A DNA stretch of 64,000 nt, taken from Nemophila menziesii (taxonomy: Eukaryota; Streptophyta; Magnoliopsida; Boraginales; Hydrophyllaceae). The DNA lies in NCBI GenBank assembly GCA_029959085.1, contig JARWIR010000008.1, positions 22,182,001-22,246,000 of the forward strand, written 5' to 3'. Position numbers and translations under genes: made by a program. Of this stretch, positions 45,736 to 56,600 are shown in pieces (the stretch's first letter is position 1; each line of letters opens with the position of its first letter). The notes beneath the pieces were generated by a model. That model was not told the DNA's origin, did no database searches, and saw nothing but the letters and a program-made list of their open reading frames with translations.

Positions 45736-47223
45736 CTTTCAAGTTGAATAAAAATAAAGAACAGTAGGGTAGTCAAAGAAGAAGAAGAAGTAGGAGGAGA
45801 ATTAAGAACATGACACAATGAATGATCCTAGATCAAAATATCTAAAAAGTTTCATGTATTAATGCTAAAGAAATAATGCACACGTATGCCTAATATACAC
45901 ATTATCAACAATCCATAAATTTAAGTCCAGGTTAATTTTGCAATGCCAGAAGGAGAGGTCTCAACTCAGTTTGTGTTAATGGCTATAGGTTGTTCATAGG
46001 TCCTAATATAGCATCCAATAGTCCACTTACCTACAACCTAATAGCTCAATTGTTTCTCCACCAAGTAGTTAGAAATCCTAAGGTCTTTATGGTTATAACT
46101 TGGCTTTGGGACGGTATGGTATATTTGGATAATGAAAAGTGAGCTTTTGGCTCTCTCCTCACATTCCATCAACGAATCGCCCTAGAGCTTGAGTTTTCAC
46201 TCGAAGATGTTCTCACTCAACCCAATTTTTGATGCCTTAATGTGAATCTCCAAATAATTCCAAATAAAAGCTTTTTCATAATGATATAACAATTCCAGTT
46301 TGCCAGTCCAAATATATATTCTTTTCATATCATTTTTTTCTTTTGTATAGCTATGACTCTCTTTTTGATGTTGAGATATCACGCTATTTTTTCTCATATA
46401 TTTTTCTTTTCAGCGTTTTTCATTTACTATTACCCCGGCAAAGGGTTACAACAATAACTTTTTCATCATCAATAAAATCACAATTACAATTTCCCAAACC
46501 TAATGTTCCCTAATGATGAAACCCTCCACCCCAAACTCAAGCTCTAAAAACGACTTGTCTCAGGTTTTGCGATTCGAGTACGGGTCATATGGATAAGTCC
46601 TAAAAACTAAGGGGTATGGTTTATAATGTGGTTAAGAAAAGGCTTTAGAAAGGCTCAGAGGGGCTAAGACGGGTAAATAATGATAATCAAATAAAAGGGT
46701 GAGAAGGCTAAAAGGCTTCAAGTGGCTTCAATGTGAAAGAACTGCCTCATTCACTTTCCTAACTACTGGATTTCGTTACTTTTTAACTACTAGTTCATAG
46801 AAAATAGGGTTTTCAACTAATTTCAAACCTCACGTTCTACACACCAAATAACTCTCCCTAAGTTTCAACATATCTTCTTAGCATTGCTCATTAACTTTTC
46901 TATCTTTTATTTCCTGTATTTATACATGCATACTAAACATATTTGTGACATCTTTCAAAAACATACTACCTACTATCATTAACTTAATAAGATCATGCTC
47001 AATAGGTACATTCAACATATTCTATGCCTATTCAAACCCAAATTTTTTAAATTTTATGCAAAAAAAAAAGGAAGATGAGGACAACGAATCCCCACCCCCA
47101 ACTCAAAAGTGAGTCGTGTCCCCACGACTCGAAAAAGACTCAAGAAAGAAATAAAATTTAAAATCAGTACACATATTGCACATAAACAAATGGTAGGGAA
47201 GAAAGAAAACATACTCTTCGAGG
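45736..47223 (-). mobile_element. Second copy of noncoding 3' region
   Basis: Aligns closely with 50876-52290: AGTAGGGTAGTCA, GGCAATGCCAGAAGGAGAGG and TGGCTATAGGTTGTTCATAGG. Contains CCACCCCAAACTCAAGCTC (near 46528), CCCACCCCCAACTCAAAAG (47092-47110) and the GNRA hairpin. Its 3' LTR and PPT are missing, replaced by the region ending at 45735. Confidence 0.75.
47111..47130 (-). other. Conserved GNRA hairpin, copy 4
   Basis: Element strand GAGTCGTG-GGGA-CACGACTC: a perfect 8-bp stem with a GGGA loop. Confidence 0.8.
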
Positions 47224-47855
47224 CTATTTCCTCACATTATCGACATCCGAGATAGGATTTGCTGGATCTTTCTTTACTTGCTCAAGTAGTGTTATGATGT
47301 GCTCCTTTTCTTCTTTTGAAAGTTGCGTAATTCCTCTCAAAACTTTCATGATCCAAGCATTGTTAATATTGTTACTCATCTTAAATTCAAGTGTCTCTTC
47401 TTCACCCAAAATCACATCACCTCCTCATAGATCAACTGTTCCACATCCTCTTCTTCTTCCCTCAAAATACAATTCAACAAGACAGCGTTTTAAGAATGTC
47501 TTACCATGAACGTAGACCAACCCAATCTTTCTCAAATCAACAAGAATCTTCGTGTATTCTCGTTTACCAACCTCTTCTTCAAATACTTTCTCATAAGCAA
47601 AAGGAAGTTCCTGTAATTGTTTATTTGCAGAAGCTATCAGGGCCCTTGAAGCTTTCTCTTTTTCTTCGGGTGTAGGACCTTTGATCTGTAGAGGTTGTGT
47701 TGTTTTCTTCACGAAAGATGGAACCTTTTGCCCATTAAATCAAACACAGCTAGCTGACCTCTCTTCTCTTGACCTGTTTTACCCTTTGTGTTGGAACTAG
47801 AACTTTTCTCACTTGATTTTTTCTCAATAGAATCCAATACCTTTCTTTTCTTCAT
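47224..47855 (-). pseudogene. Downstream ORF (ORF3), charged coiled-coil type
   Basis: Starts at ATG 47853-47855 with a basic stretch (KKRKVLDSIEKKSSEKSSS). After a frameshift near 47720 it continues with KKTTQPLQIKGPTPEEKEKA, NKQLQELPFAYEKVFEEEVG and YTKILVDLRKIGLVYVHGK. After one stop (47425) the same frame gives SNNINNAWIMKVLRGITQL and SKEEKEHIITLLEQVKKD, and ends at 47224. It lies downstream of where pol would be, the place of the env-like ORF in some Athila elements, but no membrane segment or signal peptide is visible. Function unknown. Confidence 0.55.
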
Positions 47856-47870
47856 CTCCCTTACAGTAGA

Positions 47871-48914
47871 TATTGTTTATGTTCTCTTAATCATCTCAAT
47901 TAACCCCCAACTCAAAGCTTTAACCACTCTTGAAATTTGAAACTCTTGATTATTGGTTGAACAAGCTTTATTTAGGTTAGGAAAGGTGTTTTGATGATGA
48001 TTCTCTATATGTGTTAGATGCATTCTTGATGGATTGGTATGAATTTCTAGAAATTGCTGGATGAAAATTCAAAAATTTAAGCTTTTGATTCTTGGATTCA
48101 ATATGTTTTGGTAGGATTTGGGTGGTTGAATCTTCCTTGTAATGATGTGGAAAAAGGATTGGATGTGTTTTTCTGGTGATTTGGTAGTGTTCAAGGGCAG
48201 AGCTAGGATCTTTTAATAGGAGGGGCAAGGGGGTTCGGGGGCAACGCCCCCAAAAATGTTTTTTGGACTTATTTGCACTATAGGTCCATATATTATATAA
48301 AAATTGTAAAATAAAGCTTTATATTATATAAAACTGCATTATAAGTCCTAATATAATTTTTTTAATTAATTATTTTTTATTTAATACAAAATAATATATA
48401 ATTTATTGAAAAAATAATTTAATTATAAGTCTAATAAAATAAAATTTAAAAAATCAGAGGATTAAATAAAGATTCTGAAAATTTAAGAGGTCCAAATGAA
48501 TGATTTAAAAATTTAGGGGGGCCAAATAAATGTTTTTCTAAAATATAAGGGCCAAAAAAACACATAACTAATTTTTTTTTTACAAAGGATTTTTTTTTGA
48601 TTTATCCAGGGGGGCCATGGCCACCGTTACTCTTAACGTGGCTCCGCCACTGGTAGTGTTTTGATGTTTAGAGAAGGTTTGATGAAGCTTTAATGGAGTT
48701 GGGAGAGGTTTGGGGAAGAAAGAGAGGCTTAGGGATTGTAAAATTCGTGATAGATTAACCTTCCTCTTCTCTATAACCTAAATTTCGAATTTTTTTCTCT
48801 CTCCAGCGGCGCGGGCCGGTATACCGCCGGTATTGGGCCAGCATACCGGTGCTGCTCCTTGAAAAATCGTGCTTCGTCAATAAACCTGATTCTCGAACCC
48901 GTGGGCATGTTTTT
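47871..48914 (-). mobile_element. Spacer upstream of ORF3, with CCGG palindromes
   Basis: Noncoding spacer of the Athila type, interrupted by a hAT MITE (48192-48652). Its far end (48805-48860) has GGCCGGTATACCGCCGGTAT and CCAGCATACCGGTGC, the same palindrome class as at 13169-13441 and 53160-53410. It then jumps to PBS sequence at about 48915; gag and pol are absent. Confidence 0.65.
48192..48652. mobile_element. hAT-type MITE with 8-bp target duplication
   Basis: 461 bp. The left end CAAGGGCAGAGCTAGG and the inverted right end CAGTGGCGGAGCCACG are the typical hAT terminus. A GGGGGCAACGCCCCC palindrome lies at 48238-48252. Perfect 8-bp direct repeats GTAGTGTT are at 48184-48191 and 48653-48660. 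AT-rich interior without genes. Confidence 0.92.
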
Positions 48915-49388
48915 TTGTCGCCAAAAACTTGGGGTCGCCTAGGGCGTGATAAAATAATAGATAAAATAAGTGCAAATAAACACCCTAGCCTAGCACGGTT
49001 CTGCAAGTATACAGGACGTATGAAAGTTTTAATGATAAATAAGATTCTTTCCTCAGAGACTACGAAAGTTAGAGAGAACTTATGCAAATTATCAAGTGCA
49101 GATATGGAAGCTAGATTAGATTAATACGCAGGAAATAAAAGAAAATAGATTTTTGTTTGATTTTGAGAACTAGAAAATTAGACTACTAAATTAAAAGACA
49201 GAAAATTAAATAAGAAAGGAAAAACTAGTTTGATAGTTTAGCTCGAGATATCAGCAAGTAATCCCCACTAGCCTTGTTTATTCTAACATGTAGTGGTGAA
49301 TCAAGTAGTATCACTATACTCAGGAGTCTAAATTCCCATTCCTTAGATCTTGAGAGCGACTAAGGGGGCTACCGCAGAACCACGAGGC
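48915..49388 (-). repeat. PBS remnant and truncated Athila-type 5' LTR
   Basis: GTCGCCAAAAACT (48917-48929) is the inner part of a PBS and spacer. The LTR starts TGGGGTCGCCTAGGG at 48930 and aligns with 24617 onward (CCTTAGATCTTGAGAGCGAC, ACCACGAGG). It breaks off at ACCACGAGG 49379-49387, directly against the next LTR. Confidence 0.75.
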
Positions 49389-50838
49389 ATAGGGTGTGAT
49401 AAAAATAGAATATAAATGAGTGCAATTAATCACCCTAGTCTAACACGGTTCTGCAAGTATACAGATCGTATGCAAGTTTTAATAAATAAGTAAGATTTGT
49501 TCCGCAGAGACTACGAAGGTTAGGGGAATCTTATGCAATAATCAAGTGGTATGACAAATAGATTTTTATTTTGTTTTTGATTAACTAAATTAAACTAATA
49601 AAGTAAAGACAGAAAATATATGCAAGAGAAGAAGTAGTATGAGAGTTTAGCTTGAGTAAATAGCATGTAATCCCCACTAGTTTTCCCGTTCTAAACATGT
49701 AAGGGTGAATTATGTAGTATTTCAATAATCGGTTCCAATTGCGCTAGGTAGTTTTAAATAGGGTTTACCTGTGTTAATAAGGAGTCCTAAGCAAACCGTT
49801 CATGCAATTGGTAAAATAGCAATACACTAAACCATGGTAATTATCTAGTTAGGTTGATTTGTCAGATCTAAACCGTACACTGGACGTTATATGCTAAACA
49901 TGTAATTAAACACCGTTGTCAATGGTGACTTAACTACAAGATGGTAATTCTATATGGTCGCGATCCACAAGAACACAGAATATAAATCCAAACACATAAA
50001 CAGAGAATAAAAACAATAATTCAATTTAAAACATAGAATTCCCAAATTAGATAGATGTCAACCAAAACTAGGGTTCATACATATATGCTAAAACTCAAGC
50101 TAATGGAAATTTAGTTCATACTAATGGAAGAAAAGAAAGAAATTACAAATTCAAAGGTTGAAGAAGACATTATTGATGAACAGCTCCTTCCAGACTTCTT
50201 TTCTTGTGATGTAAGCTTCCTCTTGGTTTAAGGTTTCACCAAGGATGATTTTCTAGTGTTAAGAGGCTGTATTTATAGTGTATTGGTTGACCTAATCGTT
50301 TTCTTGAAGGAAAATGTAACTATTGGGCTCCTAGCCCAACTCAAATTCGTAGCCCGAAAACATGCAATCAACCCCATTTTTGTTTTGGTCCTATCATCTT
50401 CAATACTTATCCGTTTGACGCGTATGAGTAGTCGAAATTCATTGTCTCGGAAAGATATCCAACTTTTCTCTTGACCGTTTCTCCAGATTTTCACCGATTT
50501 TAAGATATAAGCTGATTTGTGGTCGTAGGTGCAGAAATTCAGATTTAAGGCAGCTTTTCCTTTTCCATGTTTTTAGCTTTTACTTCCTTATCTTCAATTT
50601 CCATGTTTATATCTTTCCTTGAATTTGACTTGGACTCTAATTAATTACCATATATCTCTAAAGCTTCACACTATATAAATAATTAAACCCATTATGCTCT
50701 AAAAATAATAATTAATCAATTCAAGACCCAAAATAGGAAAGTGTACTAAATCATGTGAAATTCGACCTATAAACTAATAAATACGCCTAAAATGATGTCT
50801 CAGAAATAGATTTTATTATCACAAATGAGGAGACATCA
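49389..50838 (-). repeat. 3' LTR of the autonomous element
   Basis: Begins in TAGGGTGTGATAAAAATAG, without the TGGTGTGGCC of its partner, and ends GAGACATCA at 50838. TATA box at 50270-50277 on the minus strand. Confidence 0.92.
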
Positions 50839-50874
50839 AGACCCCCAACTCAAAGTTGTATCGTCCCGGTACAA
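50839..50874 (-). promoter_or_regulatory. Polypurine tract and PPT-proximal hairpin
   Basis: PPT at 50839-50854 (element strand TTTGAGTTGGGGGTCT). Hairpin at 50856-50874, arms TTGTATCG and CGGTACAA around TCC, 7 of 8 pairs. It uses the alternative stem also seen at 27496-27514. Confidence 0.8.
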
Positions 50875-52338
50875 TAAAAGTAAAGAATAGTAGGGTAGTC
50901 ATATAACAAGAAGAAGTCGGAGGAGAATAAGAACATAACACAATGAATGATCCTAGAGAAAACTATCTAAAAAGTCTCAAGTATTAATGCTCAAGAAATA
51001 ATGCACAAATATGCTTAATACACACATAATCAACAATCCATAAATTCAAGTCCAGCTTAATTTTGCAATGCCAGAAGGAGAGGTTGATAACTTAGTTCAT
51101 GTTAATGGCTATAGGTTGTTCATAGGTTCTAATATAGCATCCAATGGTCCACTTACCTACTACCTAATAGCTCAATTGTTTCTCCACCAAGTAGTTAGAA
51201 ATCCTAAGGTCTTTGGTTATAACTTGGCTTAGGGACGGTGTGGTATATTTGAATAATTAAAAGTGAGCTTGTGGCTCTCTCCTCACTAGCCATCAACGAA
51301 TCACCCTAGAGCTTGAGTTTCCACTCGAAGATGTTCTCACTCAACCCAATTTATTGATGATTTTGATGTGCATCCCCAATAAATCCCAAATAAAACCTTT
51401 TATGATGATATACAACTTCCACTTTGCCGGTCCGAATATATATTCTTTTCATATCAATTTTTCTTTTGTATAGCTATGACTCTCTTTTTGATGTACGAGA
51501 TATCACGCCATTTTTCATATATATATTCTTTCTTTTTATGCCCTTGTTGGCAAATTTAGCTCGTAGCTTCTTTTTCATTCACTATTACTCCGGCAAAGGG
51601 TTACAATAATAACTTTTCATCATCAATAAAATCACAAATATAATTCCCAAAACCAAATGTTCCCTAACGATGAAACCCACCACCCCAAACTCAAGCTCTA
51701 AAACGACTTGTTTCAGGTTTTGCGATTCGAGTGGTAAGGATTATAAAGTGTTTCAATAAAAGGCTTTAGAAAGGCTCTGAGGGTTTAAGACGGATAAATA
51801 ATAAAAAAATATCAAATAAAAGGGTGAGAAGGTATAAAAGGCTTCAGGTGGCTTCAATATGAAAGAACTACCTTATTCATTTTTCTAACTACCGGATTTT
51901 GTTATTTTTTCACTAATAGTTCATAGACAAGTGGGTTTTCAACTATTTCAAACCTCACGTTCTACACACCAAATAACTCTCCCTAATTTTCAACGTAAAT
52001 TCTTAGCATTGCTCATTCACTTTCCTATCTTTTATTTCCTGTTTTCATACATGCATGCTAAACAAATTTGTGACATCTTTCAAAAACATACTACTTACTA
52101 TCATTGACCTAATTAAATCATGCTCAATAGGTACATTCAAAATATTCTATGCCTTATTTCAACCTAAAAATTTTAAATTTTATGCAAAAACGAAAAGAAG
52201 ATGAGGACAACGAATCCCCACCCCCAACTCAAAAGTGAGCCGTGTCCCCACGACTCGAAAAAGACTCAAGAAAGAAATAAAATTTAAAATTAAAACTAAC
52301 TAAACTACCTAATGCATACAAGCTATTAAGAAAAAGAA
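50875..52338 (-). mobile_element. Noncoding 3' region of the autonomous element
   Basis: About 1.46 kb with no gene. G-rich tracts on the element strand near 51681 and 52217-52232 resemble the PPT. GNRA hairpin at 52237-52256. Confidence 0.8.
52237..52256 (-). other. Conserved GNRA hairpin, copy 5
   Basis: Element strand GAGTCGTG-GGGA-CACGGCTC: the single change from the other copies turns a U-A pair into U-G, so the 8-bp stem is kept, with a GGGA loop. Confidence 0.8.
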
Positions 52339-52797
52339 TTAGAGTGGCGTACCCGACTGGCCATAGAGATCCATTATGTCCTCCTCCTCCGAAGAAGATG
52401 GAGAAGAATAATTATCAATATCCCGGTCCATTGTTATATCTTCCAGCTGTAAATTAATCTGTGTAATTTCCACCCAAAGATCTCTGTTTTCTTCTTGTAA
52501 CCGTTCAACTTCATGTTGTAATTTATGAGCCCATGGGGGAATATCAGAATAATCCTTAGAGGAAGAAGTAGAAGAACCTTGATCATGAATCTTCATCTTT
52601 TTCATAGGCCTTGCTGGTACAGACATTCTAGCAGTTGATTTCTTTGGTAGTGGTCATGCTTGTGCCTTTTCTTTTGATTCTTCAGTAGCCTCATCAAGGT
52701 TGATAGGCTTTTCAATGGTGGCTCCAGGCAATTTTTTTTTCTTCCCAAGGATGGTGCACTTTCTCTTGTATTCTATAGCATCAGATTTATTAGTCAT
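52339..52797 (-). pseudogene. ORF3 of the autonomous element (coiled-coil protein)
   Basis: A frame of 152 codons plus stop from ATG 52795-52797, interrupted by one TGA (52654-52656). N-terminal part: basic and polar (EYKRKCTILGKKKKLPGATI, KPINLDEATEESKEKAQA). Middle: KKMKIHDQGSSTSSSKDY. Then a likely coiled coil, with heptad-spaced Leu/Val in WAHKLQHEVERLQEENRDL and ITQINLQLEDI. It ends in a Ser/Glu-rich acidic tail (SSPSSSEEEDIMDLYG). No signal peptide or membrane segment, so it is not a classical env-like protein. It lies 0.8 kb downstream of integrase, separated by the palindromic repeat spacer, so it probably needs its own promoter or a spliced RNA. The family is not recognised. Confidence 0.65.
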
Positions 52798-53612
52798 GTT
52801 TGATTTACCCACAACTCAAGTTATACCAAGGATGAATTAAAAGTTTAAGAGAAATTGGTGTAGCTTGAGGTTGTTGCTTGGAATTTAAGAAAGAGAAAGG
52901 TTTCTTGATGAATCTTGGAAGAATTCTTGAAAGCTTGATATTCTTGATGGTGTTTAATGGTGTAGTGTGATGAATTTGATGAAGAAATTGTGTTTATGGA
53001 GGACGGAGGAGAGAATTATTGATGTTGTTGTGTTAATTGTGGAGGTTTGTACAAGCTTCAAGGTGTATTTATAGTGTTTAGGTATGAAAATTTCGTGTGG
53101 GAGGGGCTAGGGTTAAGCTTGATAAGGTAAGAGTTGGAATAGGAATAAAACTCTTCAAAACCGACCTAGTCCGGTGTACCGAACCCGTCATGCTGCTATT
53201 TTTTCAACTCTCGTCAAAAACCCCGAGCCTCCTACCCGTGGTCACAGGTTTTTCCTCCTGCGGTACACCGGACGTGAGGCGCGGTGTACCGGACCTGACC
53301 TTCTTCTCTTTTCGAACTCTCGGCATAAAACCCGAGTTATCAACCCGTGGTCACGGGTTTTTCATGGCGCGGTACACCGGACCTATAACGCGGTATACCG
53401 GACCCATCTTCGAGTTTTTCCAAGTGTTCCTTTTGACCCCAAACTCATTTCCTGCACAATAACACACTATCTTTCTCTCCTATTAGCTTGTAAACACAAT
53501 TAAAAATCTACACCAATGTAAAATTATACACTACAAAGCAATCAAACTAATCTAAAAAGCAATTAAAAACAAGGGGTGTCTCCCAAGAGCACTTTTGTTT
53601 TACGTCTTTGAG
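52798..53612 (-). other. Spacer between integrase and ORF3 with palindromic repeats
   Basis: Noncoding. Bases 53160-53410 hold two copies of a unit of roughly 120 bases (AACCCGTGGTCACGGGTTTTT type blocks at about 53236 and 53350). Each is followed by a pair of CCGG palindromes: GCGGTACACCGGAC and GCGGTGTACCGGAC, then GCGGTACACCGGAC and GCGGTATACCGGAC. GTCCGGTGTACCG near 53169 is a further half. ACCCGTGGTCACGGGT at 53349-53364 is itself nearly palindromic. Confidence 0.75.
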
Positions 53613-56600
53613 TTAGACGTGTAACTCAGGCTCAGCGTTTTCTACGAGATGGATCGTCTTCTCTCGTCCAAAGTCCTCACTGTCATGGTATCTTTTCAAA
53701 CGCTGGCCATTCACCATGAATGTCCTTTGCTCGGTTGGATGTTAAATTTCGATCACTCCATGAGGTGTGACTTTCGTAACAATGTAAGGTCCTCCCCAAC
53801 AGGATTTAAGCTTTCCTGTGTAGTTTGAAAATCGAGAGTTGTATAATAGTACCTTTTGTCCTCTCTCGAAATGCTTTGGATGGAGTCGCCTATCATGCCA
53901 TCTCGTTGTTTTCTCCTGTAGAGGCTTGAATTTTCATAGGCAAGATAGCGAAACTCCTCCAACTCGTTCAGTTGCATCAACCTTTGTTTCCCGGCCAGTT
54001 CTGGGTCTAGATTCAGAGTTTTAATAGCCCAGAAGGCTCGAGCTTTGAGTTCAATAGGTAGATGACACGCTTTTCTGTAGACCATGCGATATGGAGATGC
54101 TCCAAATGGTGTTTTAAATGTTGTTCTGTAAGCCCAGAGAGCATCATCTAGCTTTAACGACCAATATTTCCTCGTTTTGTTCACGGTCTTCTCAAGAATA
54201 GATTTGATTTCCCGATTGGAAACTTCAGCTTGACCGTTAGTTTGTGGGTGATAACCGGTTGAAATGCGGTGTCTCACTCCAAACTTACGAAGGAGGTTTC
54301 TCAGTTGAGCATTGATAAAATGGGTACCTTTATCACTGATGAGAACACGTGGCGCACCATGTCTTGAAAAGATATTTGTCTTTAAGAATTTTATCACTGT
54401 TTGAGCATCGTTCTTTGGTGTTGCCACTGCTTCTACCCATTTTGATACATAATCTACCGCAAGCAAAATATAAAGATTACCATGGGAAGTAATGAAAGGT
54501 CCCATGAAATCTATCCCCCATACATCAAAGATTTTGACTTCTAGGATATTGTTAAGCGGCATTGCGTCCCTTTTTGATATATTACCAGTGAACTGGCATC
54601 TTTGACATGACTGGACGAAACGGTGACAATCTCTGTGTAGGGTAGGCCAATAGAAAACGGATTGGAGAATTTTAGCTGCAGTTCTATCACCTTTAAAGTG
54701 ACCTCCATATGGTGAATTATGACAGCTTGCTATGATCTTATCAACTTCGCCTTCATGGACACATCTTCTAACTACTTGGTCACTACAAATTTTCCAGAGG
54801 TACGGTTCATCCCAATAGTATTGTTTAGCCTGGTGTGATAATCTTTGTCTTTGTTGTGGGTGGATATCCTTGGGGAATACACCACTCACGATGAGGTTGA
54901 CTAGATCTGCATACCATGGCACAAACACATCTTTAATAGCAAAAAGTTGTTCATAAGGGAATACCTCTTTGACCAATAATGGTTCTTTGTTCGCATTAGA
55001 TTCTTCGAGCCTTAATAAATGATCGGCAACTTGATTCTCGCATCCCTTTCGGTCTCGAATTTCTATGTCGAACTCTTGAAGCAACAGTACCCATCTAATA
55101 AGACGTGGCTTAGCGTCCTTTTTCTCCATAAGGTATCTGATATCTAAATGATCCGTGTATACAATAGTTTTCTTCCCAATCAGATAGGAACGAAATTTAT
55201 CAAAAGCATATACTACGGCCAACATCTCTTTCTCCGTCACTGTATAATTCATCTGGGTAGTGTTTAAAGTCTTACTTGCATAATAAATCGTGTGGAAGAG
55301 CTTGTCTTTCCTCTGCCCCAACACAACACCCATAGCGTGATCACTAGCATCGCACATAAGTTCAAACAGAGCTTTCCAATCAGGAGGTATAACAATAGGT
55401 GTGGAGATCAGCTTCTCCTTAATCGTAAAAAACGCTTGAAGACATCCGTCAGTAAAGTTAAAAGGAGTATCCTTTCCAAGAAAGGAACAAAGAGGTTTGG
55501 CGATCTTGGAGAAATCTTTAATAAATCTTCGATAAAATCCTGCGTGACCCAAGAAACTTCTCACTCCTTTTACAGAAACTGGAGGTGGTAATGTTTTGAT
55601 AACTTCAATTTTAGCACGATCAACCTCCATTCCTGCCTTCGAAACTTTATGTCCCAACACAATTCGCTCTTGAACCATGAAGTGGCATTTTTCCCAGTTA
55701 AGCACAAGATCTTTTTCTTTACATCTCACAAGGACTTTCTAAATATTATTCAAAAAATCATCAAAACTATCTCCAAACACCAAAAAATCATCCATAAAAA
55801 CCTCCAAGTATTTATCAATCATGTCCCAAAATATAGCCATCATGCACCTCTAGAACGTGGAAGGTGCATTACATAAACCAAACGGCATTCTTCTATAAGC
55901 AAAAGTACCAAACGGACAAGTAAAAGTTGTTTTGTGTTGATCAAGGGGATCCACACAAATTTTATTATAACCCGAATATCCGTCAAGGAAACAATAATAC
56001 TCTCTCCCTGCGAGTTTGTCTAGCATCTGGTCAATGAATGGTAGCGGGAAGTGATCTTTCTTTGTAGCTTTGTTGAGTCTTCAGTAATCCATGCATACTC
56101 CCCACCCCACAACTGTTCTTGATGGTATGGCTTCACCTTGATCATTAAGGATGGTAGTAATACCTCCTTTCTTTGGAACACATTGCACTGGACTAACCCA
56201 ATCACTGCTGGCAATCGGATAGATAATTCCTGCGTCTAATACCTTGATAACTTCCTTCCTCACCACTTCTTTCATAGCTGGCATGAGTCTTCTTTGTCCT
56301 TCTATAGATCGCCCACCTTCGTTCTCAAGAATGATTTTGTGTTTGCAAACGGGGGGACTAATTCCCTTGATATCGGCAATACTCCATCCGATTGCTTCTT
56401 TGTTAGTGTGAAGTACATGAAGTAACTTCTCCTCTTGAGGGCCTGAAAGGTTAGCAGAAATAAAAACAGGCAAAGTTTTGTTCGTACCTAGATATGCATA
56501 GCGTAGATGATCTGGAAGAGGTTTCTCTTCGAGAACAGGTGGACATATTATGGATGGTTGCTTTATAGGTTCAATGTCACCTAATTCTCGAAGTAGTTCT

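Noticed and set aside
52339..52797. An env-like gene at the usual Athila position
   Set aside because: No signal peptide, no membrane segment and no cysteine pattern. The protein is polar with a coiled coil.
53097..53503. Plus-strand frames with repeated RYTGP motifs
   Set aside because: The motif is the translation of the CCGG palindrome repeats (GCGGTACACCGGACC). The frames run antisense to the element and are not conserved as protein.
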